Source: Streptomyces aureocirculatus (GTDB lineage: Bacteria > Actinomycetota > Actinomycetes > Streptomycetales > Streptomycetaceae). From it: 64,000 nucleotides of DNA. The DNA is taken from positions 62,001 to 126,000 of the forward strand of contig NZ_JOAP01000005.1 in assembly GCF_000720475.1 (NCBI RefSeq). The letters are read 5' to 3'. The translations under genes and the position numbers were made by a program. The notes under the pieces were generated by a model. It saw only the letters and a list, made by a program, of their open reading frames with translations. It had not been told where the DNA came from and made no database searches. Below are positions 34,366 to 42,895 of this stretch, piece after piece. Each line of letters opens with the position of its first letter. Position 1 is the stretch's first letter.

Positions 34366-35216
34366 GACCGGGCGCCGGCCTGTTCGGCCGGATCCGGCAG
34401 CACGCGGGCGGCCTGCGCGTCGGCCGCAGCCCGCACTCGCTCGCCGTGCCGTACGCGCTCCACGCCCTCGACCCGCCGGAGACGCGCCGCTTCGAGACGC
34501 ATCTGGAGCGGTGCCCGCGCTGCACCGACGAGGTGCGCGCGCTCGCCGCCGACACCGTGCGCCTGGCGCGGGCCGCCGCCGTACCGGCGCCGCCGGATCT
34601 GCGGGAACGGATCCTGGCCGCCGTGCGCGCCATGGAACAGGAAGCGCCGCATCCGCGGCCGCAGTCGGATGCGCCGCCCGATCCGCAGTCAGCGCCCGTG
34701 CCGGGAGTGCGGGGCGGCCGGAGCGCCCCGGTGCGTGTCTGTGCGCCCGTTCTCGCCGCGCTCGCCGCTTCCGCCGCCGCGCTCGCCCTGGTCGCTGCCG
34801 GTCTGCTCGCTTTCGCCCTGGTCCGTGCCGACGCGCGGCTCGACGAGGAGAAGGCCGCCGCACGTGAGATCGCCCACGTCCTCGCCGCGCCCGACGCCCG
34901 CGCGGCCCAGGCGCGGGACGCGCGCGGGCGCGGTCTCGGGGTCGTCGCCTCTCGGGAGCGACGACAGGCCGTGGTGACCGCCGCCGGTCTCGGCGGCCCG
35001 CCCGAAGGCCGGGCGCATCAACTGTGGGTGACCCGCGCCGGGGCGCCGCCCCGCTCGCTCGGCCTCCTCGACGGCGAGACGCCCGTCGTCGCGCACGGTC
35101 TCCGTACCAGCGCGGAGTCACTCGCTGTGACCGTTGAACCGGCCGGGGGCTCGTCACGGCCCACGTCTTCGCCGGTTGTCCAACTCACCCTGAAATCAGT
35201 TGGATTCGGAGAGTAA
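34362..35216 (+). CDS. Anti-sigma factor, RskA type
   Basis: A 284-residue membrane protein starting at ATG 34362 within the sigma stop. The N-terminal anti-sigma (ZAS-like) domain 'SLAVPYALHALDPPETRRFETHLERCPRCTDEVRALAADTVRLA' contains C-x2-C. A single transmembrane helix ('VLAALAASAAALALVAAGLLAFALV', about 130-154) is followed by an RskA-type external domain ('VVASRERRQAVVTAAGLGGPPEGRAHQLWVTRAGAPPRSLGLLDG'). It would hold its cognate SigK-like factor inactive at the membrane until proteolysis. The adjacent sigma gene is gutted, so its target is either lost or encoded elsewhere. Confidence 0.9.
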   Translation: MRPGAGLFGRIRQHAGGLRVGRSPHSLAVPYALHALDPPETRRFETHLERCPRCTDEVRALAADTVRLARAAAVPAPPDLRERILAAVRAMEQEAPHPRPQSDAPPDPQSAPVPGVRGGRSAPVRVCAPVLAALAASAAALALVAAGLLAFALVRADARLDEEKAAAREIAHVLAAPDARAAQARDARGRGLGVVASRERRQAVVTAAGLGGPPEGRAHQLWVTRAGAPPRSLGLLDGETPVVAHGLRTSAESLAVTVEPAGGSSRPTSSPVVQLTLKSVGFGE

Positions 35217-35331
35217 TCGTCAACCTCCTTGCAGGGAAGGTGAATCCTGTGACCGGGATACACGAGTGTCACGGTGGGGCGATAGGGTTAACCTGCCCTG
35301 GGCCGGGTGCCCTCGACGGGTGGGGAGTGAC

Positions 35332-35604
35332 ATGGAACAGATAACAGTGCGCAGCAGGGCGAGGGTCCCTGCGATCACTTGTGGGAGCGGCGCGAGCAGT
35401 TCGCGCCTCGACCGTCATCTCTCGGTGCTGGGCGGTCCCGCCGTCCCGCAGCGCGAGGCGGCCGAGGCGACGCTGCTGATGCGCGAGCTCACCTCGCGTG
35501 ACGTCGCGCACGACCGCAGCGGCGGGAGGCGTGCTCGGGTACGCAGGGTCTCGCTGTTCGCACCGCTGCGCAGGTTGCGGCGCTCGCTGTTCGGCAACCA
35601 CTAG
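35332..35604 (+). CDS. Small basic hypothetical protein
   Basis: A 90-residue reading frame with good start signals: GGGGAG five bases before ATG 35332, and a perfect 8-bp palindrome GGTTAACC at 35286-35293 in the promoter region next to a possible -10 TAGGGT. It has no signal peptide or membrane helix. The C-terminus 'RVRRVSLFAPLRRLRRSLFGNH' is strongly basic and could form an amphipathic helix. The family is not recognised. Confidence 0.55.
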   Translation: MEQITVRSRARVPAITCGSGASSSRLDRHLSVLGGPAVPQREAAEATLLMRELTSRDVAHDRSGGRRARVRRVSLFAPLRRLRRSLFGNH

Positions 35605-36047
35605 TTTCTGGCGTGGGCGCCGCTGGCATCGGGCCGTGGCGTCCCGCCGTCTCTTCCCCACTCTTCTCTGGCGTGGGCGCCGTCCGCACCGGGCTGTGGC
35701 GCCCCGCCGTCCTTCTTCCCACCCACTCGCCCTTTTCCCCCGGCGGGCCCCACGGCCGAGAACTCACTCGGTCCGCTCTGCCTGGCTGAGCCGCACCCGT
35801 CCCTTTCCCTACGGGCGGGCCCCAAGGGCCGACAATCCGCTCGGCCCGCCTCCCCGGCTGAGAACCACCTCCCCCCGGCCGTGCCCCGACTCGGCCTCGC
35901 GCTGGGCGTTCGCCGCCCGCGTCAGCGGGAACGTGACGCGGACGTGGACCCGCGGCAGCCCCTCGGCGTACAACCTGGCCGGGCTCCCCGGGACGGGTGG
36001 GATGCCGTGAGCGGCGGGTGTGGCGGCCCCCGCCCCTGGCGTCGCGC
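35605..36047. other. Repeat-rich intergenic region
   Basis: No credible gene is seen in these 443 bp; open frames here only translate repeats. It contains a 60-bp tandem repeat (35608-35727) and a looser pair, CGGCGGGCCCCACGGCCGA near 35740 and CGGGCGGGCCCCAAGGGCCG near 35813, each followed by a CTCGG(T/C)CCGC module. Confidence 0.7.
35608..35727. repeat. 60-bp tandem repeat, two units
   Basis: Units 35608-35667 and 35668-35727 both start CTGGCGTGGGCGCCG and contain CATCGGGCCGTGGC or CACCGGGCTGTGGC, then CCCGCCGTC and a CT-rich tail. They are about 80 percent identical by eye. Similar modules are frequent between Streptomyces genes (recalled, not searched). Confidence 0.85.
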
Positions 36048-37244
36048 TCACAGCAGCGCGAACTGGCCCCCCGGCCCCTCCTCGTGATGGTCGAGCACGG
36101 ACGCGGGACGGCGTGCCCACTCCGGTACGGGGAGCACCCCGGCAGCCCGCAGCTCCGCGCCGGTGATCAGGTCGCCGTCCCCCACGGCGAAGGGCTCCTC
36201 CTCGGCGAGGAGCGCGAGGACCGTGATCAGTTCCAGGAGCTGGGACGTCCAGGTCTGGGGCCAGACGGCGGGGCGGACGGCCTCCAGGGTGCCCGGCTCC
36301 GCGGCGGCCACGCGCCGGTCGAACCACAGCGGGAGCACCCGTACTCCGCTCACCCGGAAGTCCCAGGCCCCCGCGGGCACCGGCGAGACGACCCCGCCGT
36401 CGCCCACCAGGAGGGCTTCGTCGTCGGGCGCGTACGCGAGCGCTCCGGGCCGCGCGGGCAGCGGCGAGCGTACGTAGGGCCGCCGCCCGCCCGGCAGCCT
36501 GGGCCGCTCACCGCCCGCGCCGCGCACATGCAGCCACCGAAGGCGCCGCCCCGCGGCCACTCCCCGCGCCCACGTCCCGGCGTCGGCGGGCAGCGGCACC
36601 GCGCAGTTGGCCGCCGAGGCCCGCGCGGCGGCGAGGACCCACGCGAGGACGTCCTCGGCGGTGACGTCGGTGCCGTACACGGTGGCGAGGAACGGCAACA
36701 GGCCGGGGGCCAGGTTGGGTTCGGCGCCGCCGGGGCGCCGGAACAGCGGCCGGATACGGCCGGGCCGCCCCGCGGGCGAGCGTCCGTCGGGCAGCACGGT
36801 GGACGCCAGGACCGGGGGGCCCGCGCCGGCGTCGGCGACGTATCCCTGCTCGGTCAGGAACAACTGTCCCTCGCCGAGGACCCGCCACAGCTCGGGCCGT
36901 GCCACGTCGATGAGCCGGTGGTCGGGGATGAGCCACTGCTCGTCGAAGGGCCCGTGCAGCACCCGGACGGGCTCGGGACACGGCCCCGCCGCGCGGGCGA
37001 GCCGCTCCGTGGCGCCGTCGAAGCCCGGCAGTTGCGCGACGGCGGTGTGCAGGGTCCGCGCCCGGGTGGGCCCGAACAGCGCCTCACGGTCGGCGCCCTC
37101 GGCACGGACGAACGCGTCCCACCGTGCCTTCAGGGACGCGGCGTCGGGCCCCATCGGCCACCCGCGCCCCGGCCTGAGCGGCGCGACGGACCACGGCATG
37201 AGATCCGCGAGCAGCGGCGCTTCGTCGTGCGTCACGCCCGGCAT
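36048..37244 (-). CDS. Protein related to the C-terminal part of type ISP restriction/modification enzymes
   Basis: A 398-residue protein. The order 'EPVRVLHGPFDEQWLIPDHRLIDVARPELWRVLGEGQLFLTEQ', 'AGRIRPLFRRPGGAEPNLAPGLLPFL', 'RPRLPGGRRPYVRSPLPARP' and 'VSGVRVLPLWFDRRVAAAEPGTLEAVRPAVWPQTWTSQLLELITVLALL' matches the C-terminal region of proteins annotated as type ISP restriction/modification enzymes. No helicase, nuclease or methyltransferase motif is seen here and no partner gene is adjacent, so it is not a complete restriction system. It is conserved-looking rather than decayed and may have another job. ATG or GTG choices near 37244 are uncertain. Confidence 0.6.
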   Translation of the reverse strand: MPGVTHDEAPLLADLMPWSVAPLRPGRGWPMGPDAASLKARWDAFVRAEGADREALFGPTRARTLHTAVAQLPGFDGATERLARAAGPCPEPVRVLHGPFDEQWLIPDHRLIDVARPELWRVLGEGQLFLTEQGYVADAGAGPPVLASTVLPDGRSPAGRPGRIRPLFRRPGGAEPNLAPGLLPFLATVYGTDVTAEDVLAWVLAAARASAANCAVPLPADAGTWARGVAAGRRLRWLHVRGAGGERPRLPGGRRPYVRSPLPARPGALAYAPDDEALLVGDGGVVSPVPAGAWDFRVSGVRVLPLWFDRRVAAAEPGTLEAVRPAVWPQTWTSQLLELITVLALLAEEEPFAVGDGDLITGAELRAAGVLPVPEWARRPASVLDHHEEGPGGQFALL

Positions 37245-37293
37245 CGTACGACGGCACCGGGGGTCGCCATCAGGCCGCCGCCGTCAGCCGCCG

Positions 37294-38043
37294 TCAGGTC
37301 GCGTCCAGCGTGACCGTGAAGGAGAACCGGTCCCCCCGGTAGTGGATCCGCACCACGTCGAGGGCCCGCCCGCGGTCGTCGTAGGTGATGCCGGTGTAGT
37401 GCAGGATCGGGCTGAGCAGCGGCACTTGGAGGAGGCGGGCCGTCTCCGGGTCGGCGAGGCGGGCCTCCACGGTGTCGGTGATGCGGGAGATCTCCACGCC
37501 CACCACGTCCCGCAGGACCTTCGTCATCGGCCACCGCTCCAGGGCGGCGGGGTCGACGCGGTCCGCGAGGTCGGGACGGACGTGGTTGCGGGCGTGGTTG
37601 GTGGGCTCACCGGTCTTGGCGTCGCTGCGAAGCCGGTGGTACGTGGCGACCCGGTCCACGTCCGGGAAGTACTCGGCGAGTTCGGCGGGCACCGGCTCCT
37701 GCCCGTGGGACAGGAGCTCGGTGTCCATGCCGGACTGCTGGGCCACGATCGCGTCGACGGAGCCCAGCAGCCGCACCGGCGACCCGCGCTGCACCCCGGG
37801 CTCGATGAACGTGCCCCGCCTGCGGTGCCTGCTGATCAGGCCCTCGTCCTCCAGCTCCTTGAGCGCCTGCCGCATGGTGAGCACACTGACGCCGTAGTGC
37901 CCCGCCAACTGCTCCTCGGTGGGCAGGCGCAGCGGGGCCTCCGGCGCCCGGCCGAGTATCGAGGCACGCAGCGACTGCGACACCTGATACCAGAGCGGCA
38001 GCTTTCGGTTCAGGACGATCGAGTCCGGGGCGAAAGCGGTCAC
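37294..38043 (-). CDS. GntR/UTRA transcriptional regulator
   Basis: A 249-residue protein. GTG 38043 is preferred (GGAG six bases upstream), which removes about 25 unlikely residues of the longer frame. The winged helix is 'RLPTEEQLAGHYGVSVLTMRQALKELEDEGLISRHRRRGTFIEP' and the UTRA effector domain follows ('VATYHRLRSDAKTGEPTNHARNHV', 'SPILHYTGITYDDRGRALDVVRIHYRGDRFSFTVTL'), the HutC/FarR subgroup that binds small acids or sugar phosphates. It lies 52 bp downstream of hmgA on the same strand, so it may be co-transcribed with it and control aromatic amino acid breakdown; this is inference. Confidence 0.88.
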   Translation of the reverse strand: MTAFAPDSIVLNRKLPLWYQVSQSLRASILGRAPEAPLRLPTEEQLAGHYGVSVLTMRQALKELEDEGLISRHRRRGTFIEPGVQRGSPVRLLGSVDAIVAQQSGMDTELLSHGQEPVPAELAEYFPDVDRVATYHRLRSDAKTGEPTNHARNHVRPDLADRVDPAALERWPMTKVLRDVVGVEISRITDTVEARLADPETARLLQVPLLSPILHYTGITYDDRGRALDVVRIHYRGDRFSFTVTLDAT

Positions 38044-38095
38044 GAGCGACTCCGTACTTCCGTAACGACGCGGACAGCGGCCGGAAGTGGGGGTA

Positions 38096-39424
38096 CTACG
38101 GCCGGAAATGACGCTCAAGACCCTGCCACACGTCGTCGTAGCCGCGCTGCAGGTGGTCCGCGTTCGCCGCCTGCTCGGTGGCCGTGACCGGCCAGCGGGT
38201 CTCGAACATGAACGCGAGGCCGTCGTCGATCTTCTGCGGCTTCAGCTCGGCGGCACTGGCCTTCTCGAAGGTCTCCCGGTCGGGGCCGTGCGCCGACATC
38301 ATGTTGTGCAGCGAGCCGCCGCCAGGCACGAAGCCCTCCGCCTTGGCGTCGTACGCGCCCTCGATCAGGCCCATGTACTCGCTCATCACGTTCCGGTGGA
38401 AGTACGGCGGCCTGAAGGTGTCCTCGCCGACCAGCCAGCGCGGCGCGAACACCACGAAGTCGACGCCCGCGAGGCCCGGGGTGTCCGATGGCGAGGTGAG
38501 CACCGTGAAGATCGACGGGTCCGGGTGGTCGTACGAGATGGAGCCGATGACGTTGAAGCGGCGCAGGTCGTACACGTACGGGACGTGGTTGCCGTGCCAG
38601 GCGACGACGTCGAGCGGGGAGTGGCCGTAGGTCGCCGACCAGAGGTTGCCGCAGAACTTGTTGACGACCTCGACCGGCCCTTCGACGTCCTCGTACGCGG
38701 CGACGGGAGCCTGGAAGTCACGGGCGTTCGCCAGGCCGTTGGCGCCGATCGGGCCGAGGTCGGGGAGCTGGAAGGCCGCGCCGTAGTTCTCGCAGACATA
38801 GCCGCGGGCGCTCTCGTCGAGCAGCTCGACGCGGAAGCGGACGCCGCGCGGGATCAGGGCGACATGGCCGGGCTCCGCGCGCAGCAGCCCGAACTCGGTG
38901 CGCAGCAGGAGCCCGCCGTGCTCGGGCACGATGAGCAGCTCGCCGTCGGCGTCGCTGAACACCCGGTCGGTCATGGCGGAGTTGGCGTGGTAGAGGTGCA
39001 CCGCCATGCCCGTGCGCTGGGTGGCGTCGCCGTTGCCGCCGAGCGTCCACAGGCCCGCGAGCCAGTCCGTGCCGGGCGCGGGCGCGGGCAGCGGGTTCCA
39101 GCGCAGCCGGTTGGGGTCGGGCACCGCCTCGGTGAAGGGGGCCGTGCGGAGCGCTCCGTTGTCGACGCGTGTGAACGCCGGGTGCGCGGCCGACGGGCGT
39201 ATGCGATAGAGCCAGGAGCGGCGGTTGTGGGCGCGCGGCTCGGTGAACGCGGTGCCGCTGAGCTGCTCCGCGTACAGCCCGAGGGGGGCGCGCTGGGGGG
39301 AGTTGCGGCCGTGCGGCAGGGCGCCCGGCAGGGCCTCGGAGCTGTGCTCGTTGCCGAAGCCGGAGAGGTAACCCAGGCCCTCGGCGGTCTTGCGTGTGTC
39401 GTTGCTCGGGTGTTCCCCGCTCAT
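38096..39424 (-). CDS. hmgA: Homogentisate 1,2-dioxygenase
   Basis: A 442-residue enzyme. ATG 39424 has AAGGGAG upstream. It shows the whole HGD pattern: '[43 protein letters not shown]', '[10 protein letters not shown]', '[25 protein letters not shown]', '[52 protein letters not shown]', and the iron ligands His and Glu in '[14 protein letters not shown]' and His in '[14 protein letters not shown]'. It opens the ring of homogentisate to maleylacetoacetate in tyrosine and phenylalanine catabolism. It is divergent from the TetR gene at 39573. Confidence 0.97.
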   Translation of the reverse strand: MSGEHPSNDTRKTAEGLGYLSGFGNEHSSEALPGALPHGRNSPQRAPLGLYAEQLSGTAFTEPRAHNRRSWLYRIRPSAAHPAFTRVDNGALRTAPFTEAVPDPNRLRWNPLPAPAPGTDWLAGLWTLGGNGDATQRTGMAVHLYHANSAMTDRVFSDADGELLIVPEHGGLLLRTEFGLLRAEPGHVALIPRGVRFRVELLDESARGYVCENYGAAFQLPDLGPIGANGLANARDFQAPVAAYEDVEGPVEVVNKFCGNLWSATYGHSPLDVVAWHGNHVPYVYDLRRFNVIGSISYDHPDPSIFTVLTSPSDTPGLAGVDFVVFAPRWLVGEDTFRPPYFHRNVMSEYMGLIEGAYDAKAEGFVPGGGSLHNMMSAHGPDRETFEKASAAELKPQKIDDGLAFMFETRWPVTATEQAANADHLQRGYDDVWQGLERHFRP

Positions 39425-39499
39425 CACAGCTCCCTTGGCTCCCCGGTCAGTGAGGCTGACCCTGAGGCCCGGCCCTGCGGCACGGACCTGATTCCTATG

Positions 39500-39560
39500 G
39501 AGCACCGTAGGATTCGCTTTTTCCCTGCGCAAGAGGATCGATGAAATGTGAACGGTGCTC
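39500..39560. promoter_or_regulatory. Long-range inverted repeat between hmgA and the TetR gene
   Basis: GAGCACCGT (39500-39508) and ACGGTGCTC (39552-39560) are exact reverse complements 43 bp apart, one near each divergent start. They may be operator halves or separate sites for the same regulator. Confidence 0.5.
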
Positions 39561-39572
39561 TACCCTCCCGGG

Positions 39573-40283
39573 ATGCCCGAATCTCCCGGGACGCCCGGCC
39601 CGAGCACCCCCGGGCACCGGCCCGCCGCCACCGCCGCCGCCCTGCGCCGCGCCCCCGTCCAGCGCCGCAGCGCCGAGCGCCTGACCCGCATCCTCGACGC
39701 CTGCGCGGCGCTCCTGGACGAGGTCGGCTACGAGGACCTGACCACCCGGGCCGTCGCCGAACGCGCGGGCGTCCCCATCGGCTCCGTCTACCGCTTCTTC
39801 GGCAACAAGCGGGCGATGGCCGACGCGCTCGCCCACCGGAACCTGGAGCGCTATGCCGAGCGGGTCACCCACCGCCTCGCCGCGACCGGGACGGCCGACT
39901 GGCGTACGGCCCTCGACGTGGTGCTCGACGAGTACGTCACCATGAAGCGCACCGCCCCCGGCTTCACCCTGGTCGACTTCGGCACCCAGATCCCCGTCGG
40001 TGACCCCGGCGCCGCCCCCAACCACCGCGTCGCCGACCACCTCGCGCGCCTCCTCGCTCCCTACTACCTCGCCCGGCCGCCCGACGCGCACCTCGCCCGG
40101 CCGCCCGACGCGCACCTCTCCCGCCCGCCCGGCCCTGCGTTGCGCCGCGCCTTCCTGGTCGCCGTCGAGACCGCCGACGCGCTCTTCCGCCTGGCCTTCC
40201 GCGTCGACCCCGCCGGGGACGAGGCGATCGTCGCGGAGGCGGGGGTGGTGCTGCGGGCGTATCTGGCGGGAGTTCTCGACTGA
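39573..40283 (+). CDS. TetR-family regulator
   Basis: A 236-residue protein from ATG 39573; a GTG at 39555 is an alternative, and neither has a clear ribosome-binding site. The DNA-binding domain is 'RLTRILDACAALLDEVGYEDLTTRAVAERAGVPIGSVYRFFGNKRAMADALAHRNLERYAERV'. The ligand domain contains 'LDVVLDEYVTMKRTAPGFTLVDFGTQIP'. A 24-bp tandem duplication (L-A-R-P-P-D-A-H) interrupts a loop of the ligand domain around residue 165-182. It is divergent from hmgA. The effector is unknown. Confidence 0.88.
   Translation: MPESPGTPGPSTPGHRPAATAAALRRAPVQRRSAERLTRILDACAALLDEVGYEDLTTRAVAERAGVPIGSVYRFFGNKRAMADALAHRNLERYAERVTHRLAATGTADWRTALDVVLDEYVTMKRTAPGFTLVDFGTQIPVGDPGAAPNHRVADHLARLLAPYYLARPPDAHLARPPDAHLSRPPGPALRRAFLVAVETADALFRLAFRVDPAGDEAIVAEAGVVLRAYLAGVLD
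40068..40130 (+). repeat. 24-bp in-frame tandem duplication in the TetR gene
   Basis: Identical 24-bp units at 40068-40091 and 40092-40115 encode L-A-R-P-P-D-A-H twice. A third degenerate partial unit, CTCTCCCGCCCGCCC, follows. Confidence 0.9.
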
Positions 40284-40391
40284 CGTGCCGGGGGCGGCGC
40301 TCGGCCCTCGCCAGCATGCATACCGGTCGGTACGCTCGCCTTGTCCGCGCGCCGTCGCCACGTTGCCGCCGCTGCCGCCCTGGAGGCCGCC

Positions 40392-42773
40392 ATGCCCCGC
40401 ACCGCCCCGCGCATCTGCCCCCTCTGCGAAGCCACCTGCGGTCTCACGCTCACTGTCGAAGGCAGCCGGGTGACCGGTGTGCGCGGCGACAAGGACGACG
40501 TGTTCAGCCGGGGGTTCATCTGCCCGAAGGGCGCGTCCTTCGGTGCCGCCGACGGGGATCCGGACCGGCTGCGGCGGCCCCTGGTGCGCCGGGGCGGACG
40601 CCTTGAGGAGGCGACCTGGGAGGAGGCGTTCGACGCCGTCGCGGCGGGGATCCGGCCAATCGTCGAGCGGTACGGGCCGCACGCCGTGGGCGTCGTGCTC
40701 GGCAACCCGAACGTGCACACCATGGCGGGCGCCCTCTATCCGCCGCTGCTGCTCGGCGGGCTCGGCACCCGCAGCCTGTTCACCGCGAGCACCGTCGACC
40801 AGATGCCCAAGCATGTCTCCAGCGGGCTGCTCTTCGGCGACCCGCTCGCCATCCCCGTACCGGACCTGGACCGCACGGACCACCTGCTCGTGCTCGGCGC
40901 CAACCCGGTCGAATCCAACGGCAGCCTGTGCACCGCACCCGACTTCCCCGGCAGGCTCAAGGCGCTGCGCGCACGGGGCGGCAGGCTCACCGTCGTCGAC
41001 CCGCGCCGCACCCGTACCGCGAAGCTGGCCGACCGGCATGTGGCGATCCGGCCCGGCGCGGACGCGCTGCTGCTCGCCGCGATGGTCCAGGTCCTCTTCA
41101 CGGACGGGCTCGTCGCCCTGGGCAGGCTCGACCGGCACGTGACCGGGGTCGAGGAGGTCGCCGACGCCGTACGGGAGTTCACCCCGGAAGCCGTCGAGGA
41201 CGCCTGCGACGTGCCCGCCGCCACCATCCGGGACCTGGCCCGTGACCTCGCCGCCGCGCCGAGCGCCGCCGTGTACGGACGCGTCGGCGCGAGCACCGTG
41301 GCGTTCGGCACCCTCACCTGCTGGCTGGTCGACGTCCTGAACGTCCTCACCGGCAACCTCGACCGGCCCGGCGGCGCCATGTTCCCCCTCGCCGCCACGG
41401 ACCGCGCACCGCGGCCCGCCGGACCCGGCAGGGGCTTCGCGCTCGGGCGCTGGCGCAGTCGGGCGAGCGGCCACCCGGAGGCGAAGGGCGAACTGCCGCT
41501 CGCCGCCCTCGCGGAGGAGATCGACGGCGTGCCCGGCGGGGCGGAGGGGGGTCTGGGCGCTGGGCCCGGCGGGGTGGAGGGGGGTCTGGGCGCTGGGCCC
41601 GGCGGGTCCGCCGGAGGACTGGGCGCCGCGCCCGGCGGGGGTCTCGGTGCGAGCCCCGTTCGTGCCGTCGTCTGCATCGCCGCCAACCCCGTCCTCTCCG
41701 CCCCCGACGGGGACCGCCTCGACAAGGCCCTGGCATCCCTGGACTTCATGGTCAGCGTCGACCCGTACCTGAACGAGACCGCGCGGCACGCGCATGTCGT
41801 CCTGCCGCCGCCCCCGCCCGCGCAGAGCGCCCACCACGCCTTCGCCTTCAGCGCCTTCGCCGTACGCAACCAGGTCCGCTACACCCGCGCCGCCGTGCCC
41901 CTGGAGGAGGGCAGGATGGCGGAGACCGAGATCCAGGCCCGTCTGGTGCTCGCCGTCACGGGCCTGCACGGCGCCGACCCGGCGGCCGTCGACGCTCTGG
42001 CCGTCCAGCGGGCGCTCGCCAAGGCCGTCACCGAGCCGCACACGCGCGTGCACGGCCGCGACCCCGAGGAACTCGCGGCCCGGCTCACCGGGGAGAGCGG
42101 CCCCGAGCGGCGCCTCGACATGATGCTGCGCCTCGGCCCGTACGGCGACGGGTTCGGCGCGGAGCCCGAAGGACTCAGCCTCCGGCGCCTCCTCGACCAC
42201 CCGCACGGCATCGACCTAGGCCCCCTCACCCCGCGCGTCCCGCAACTCCTCAAGACCCGCAGCGGACACATCGAACTGCTGCCGGGGCCGATCGCCGCCG
42301 ACATCCCGCGCCTCAGGACCGCCCTGGAGGACGCACGTGCGCGGCGCGCCGCGGGCACGGACGGGGGCGGGCTCGTCCTGGTCGGCCGCCGCCATCTGCG
42401 CTCCAACAACAGTTGGATGCACAACGTGCCCACCCTCGTCGGCGGCTCCAACCGCTGCACCCTGCACGTCCACCCCGACGACGCCGCCCGGCTCGGCCTC
42501 GACGACGGCGGGCCCGCGCGGGTCGGCGCCGCGGGCGGCGAGATCACCGTACCCGTGGAGATCACCGACACCGTGCGCCCCGGCGTCGTGAGCCTGCCGC
42601 ACGGCTGGGGTCACGACCGGCCCGGCACCAAGCTGAGCGTGGCCGCCGCCGACCCGGGCGCGAACGTCAACCAGCTCCTGGACGGCACCCTCCTCGACCC
42701 GCTCTCCGGCACCGCGGTGCTCAACGGCTTCCCGGTCTCCGTCACCTCGCCACGCCCGGCGGAACTTCGCTGA
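40392..42773 (+). CDS. Molybdopterin oxidoreductase with an N-terminal 4Fe-4S site
   Basis: A 793-residue protein; ATG 40392 has GGAGG five bases upstream. The 4Fe-4S motif is Cys9, Cys12, Cys16 and Cys44, with CPKG Lys46 as in nitrate-reductase/formate-dehydrogenase-like enzymes. Then follow 'DRTDHLLVLGANPVESNGSL', 'RLTVVDPRRTRTAKLADRHVAIRPGADALLLAAM', 'NVLTGNLDRPGGAMFP', and the C-terminal molydopterin-dinucleotide-binding domain ('LVLVGRRHLRSNNSWMHNVPTL', 'VEITDTVRPGVVSLPHGWGH', 'GANVNQLLDGTLLDPLSGTAVLNGFPV'). No Tat signal is seen, so it is probably cytoplasmic. A Gly-rich triple repeat sits between domains. The substrate is unknown. Confidence 0.9.
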   Translation: MPRTAPRICPLCEATCGLTLTVEGSRVTGVRGDKDDVFSRGFICPKGASFGAADGDPDRLRRPLVRRGGRLEEATWEEAFDAVAAGIRPIVERYGPHAVGVVLGNPNVHTMAGALYPPLLLGGLGTRSLFTASTVDQMPKHVSSGLLFGDPLAIPVPDLDRTDHLLVLGANPVESNGSLCTAPDFPGRLKALRARGGRLTVVDPRRTRTAKLADRHVAIRPGADALLLAAMVQVLFTDGLVALGRLDRHVTGVEEVADAVREFTPEAVEDACDVPAATIRDLARDLAAAPSAAVYGRVGASTVAFGTLTCWLVDVLNVLTGNLDRPGGAMFPLAATDRAPRPAGPGRGFALGRWRSRASGHPEAKGELPLAALAEEIDGVPGGAEGGLGAGPGGVEGGLGAGPGGSAGGLGAAPGGGLGASPVRAVVCIAANPVLSAPDGDRLDKALASLDFMVSVDPYLNETARHAHVVLPPPPPAQSAHHAFAFSAFAVRNQVRYTRAAVPLEEGRMAETEIQARLVLAVTGLHGADPAAVDALAVQRALAKAVTEPHTRVHGRDPEELAARLTGESGPERRLDMMLRLGPYGDGFGAEPEGLSLRRLLDHPHGIDLGPLTPRVPQLLKTRSGHIELLPGPIAADIPRLRTALEDARARRAAGTDGGGLVLVGRRHLRSNNSWMHNVPTLVGGSNRCTLHVHPDDAARLGLDDGGPARVGAAGGEITVPVEITDTVRPGVVSLPHGWGHDRPGTKLSVAAADPGANVNQLLDGTLLDPLSGTAVLNGFPVSVTSPRPAELR
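41536..41650 (+). repeat. 33-bp in-frame repeats in the molybdopterin enzyme
   Basis: Three 11-residue units G-G-x-x-G-G-L-G-A-x-P are encoded in tandem followed by a partial fourth. They form a Gly-rich insertion of about 40 residues between conserved domains. Confidence 0.85.
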
Positions 42774-42801
42774 CCTGGAGTTTTGCGCTTATTGCTCGCG
42801 C

Positions 42802-42818
42802 GTCAACATCTTGTTAAC
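42802..42818. promoter_or_regulatory. Inverted repeat upstream of the citrate transporter gene
   Basis: GTCAACATCTTGTTAAC is an inverted repeat with 7-bp arms, one mismatch and a 3-bp centre. It lies 78 bp before the CitMHS start in a locally AT-rich promoter region. Confidence 0.45.
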
Positions 42819-42895
42819 GCTGGATCGCCGGTCCTACGGTCATCCGAAACCGCCAGACCTGGTGGGAGTTCGATGGTGAACGTTAGGTAGCCCCC

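Noticed and set aside
35605..35825. Small proteins encoded across the 60-bp repeats
   Set aside because: The peptides are simple translations of the repeat, without ribosome-binding sites.
36048..37244. A complete type ISP restriction-modification system
   Set aside because: No methyltransferase, helicase or nuclease motif and no partner gene are present.
41536..41650. Tandem repeats as a possible CRISPR
   Set aside because: Units are contiguous, in frame and have no spacers; they encode a Gly-rich insertion.
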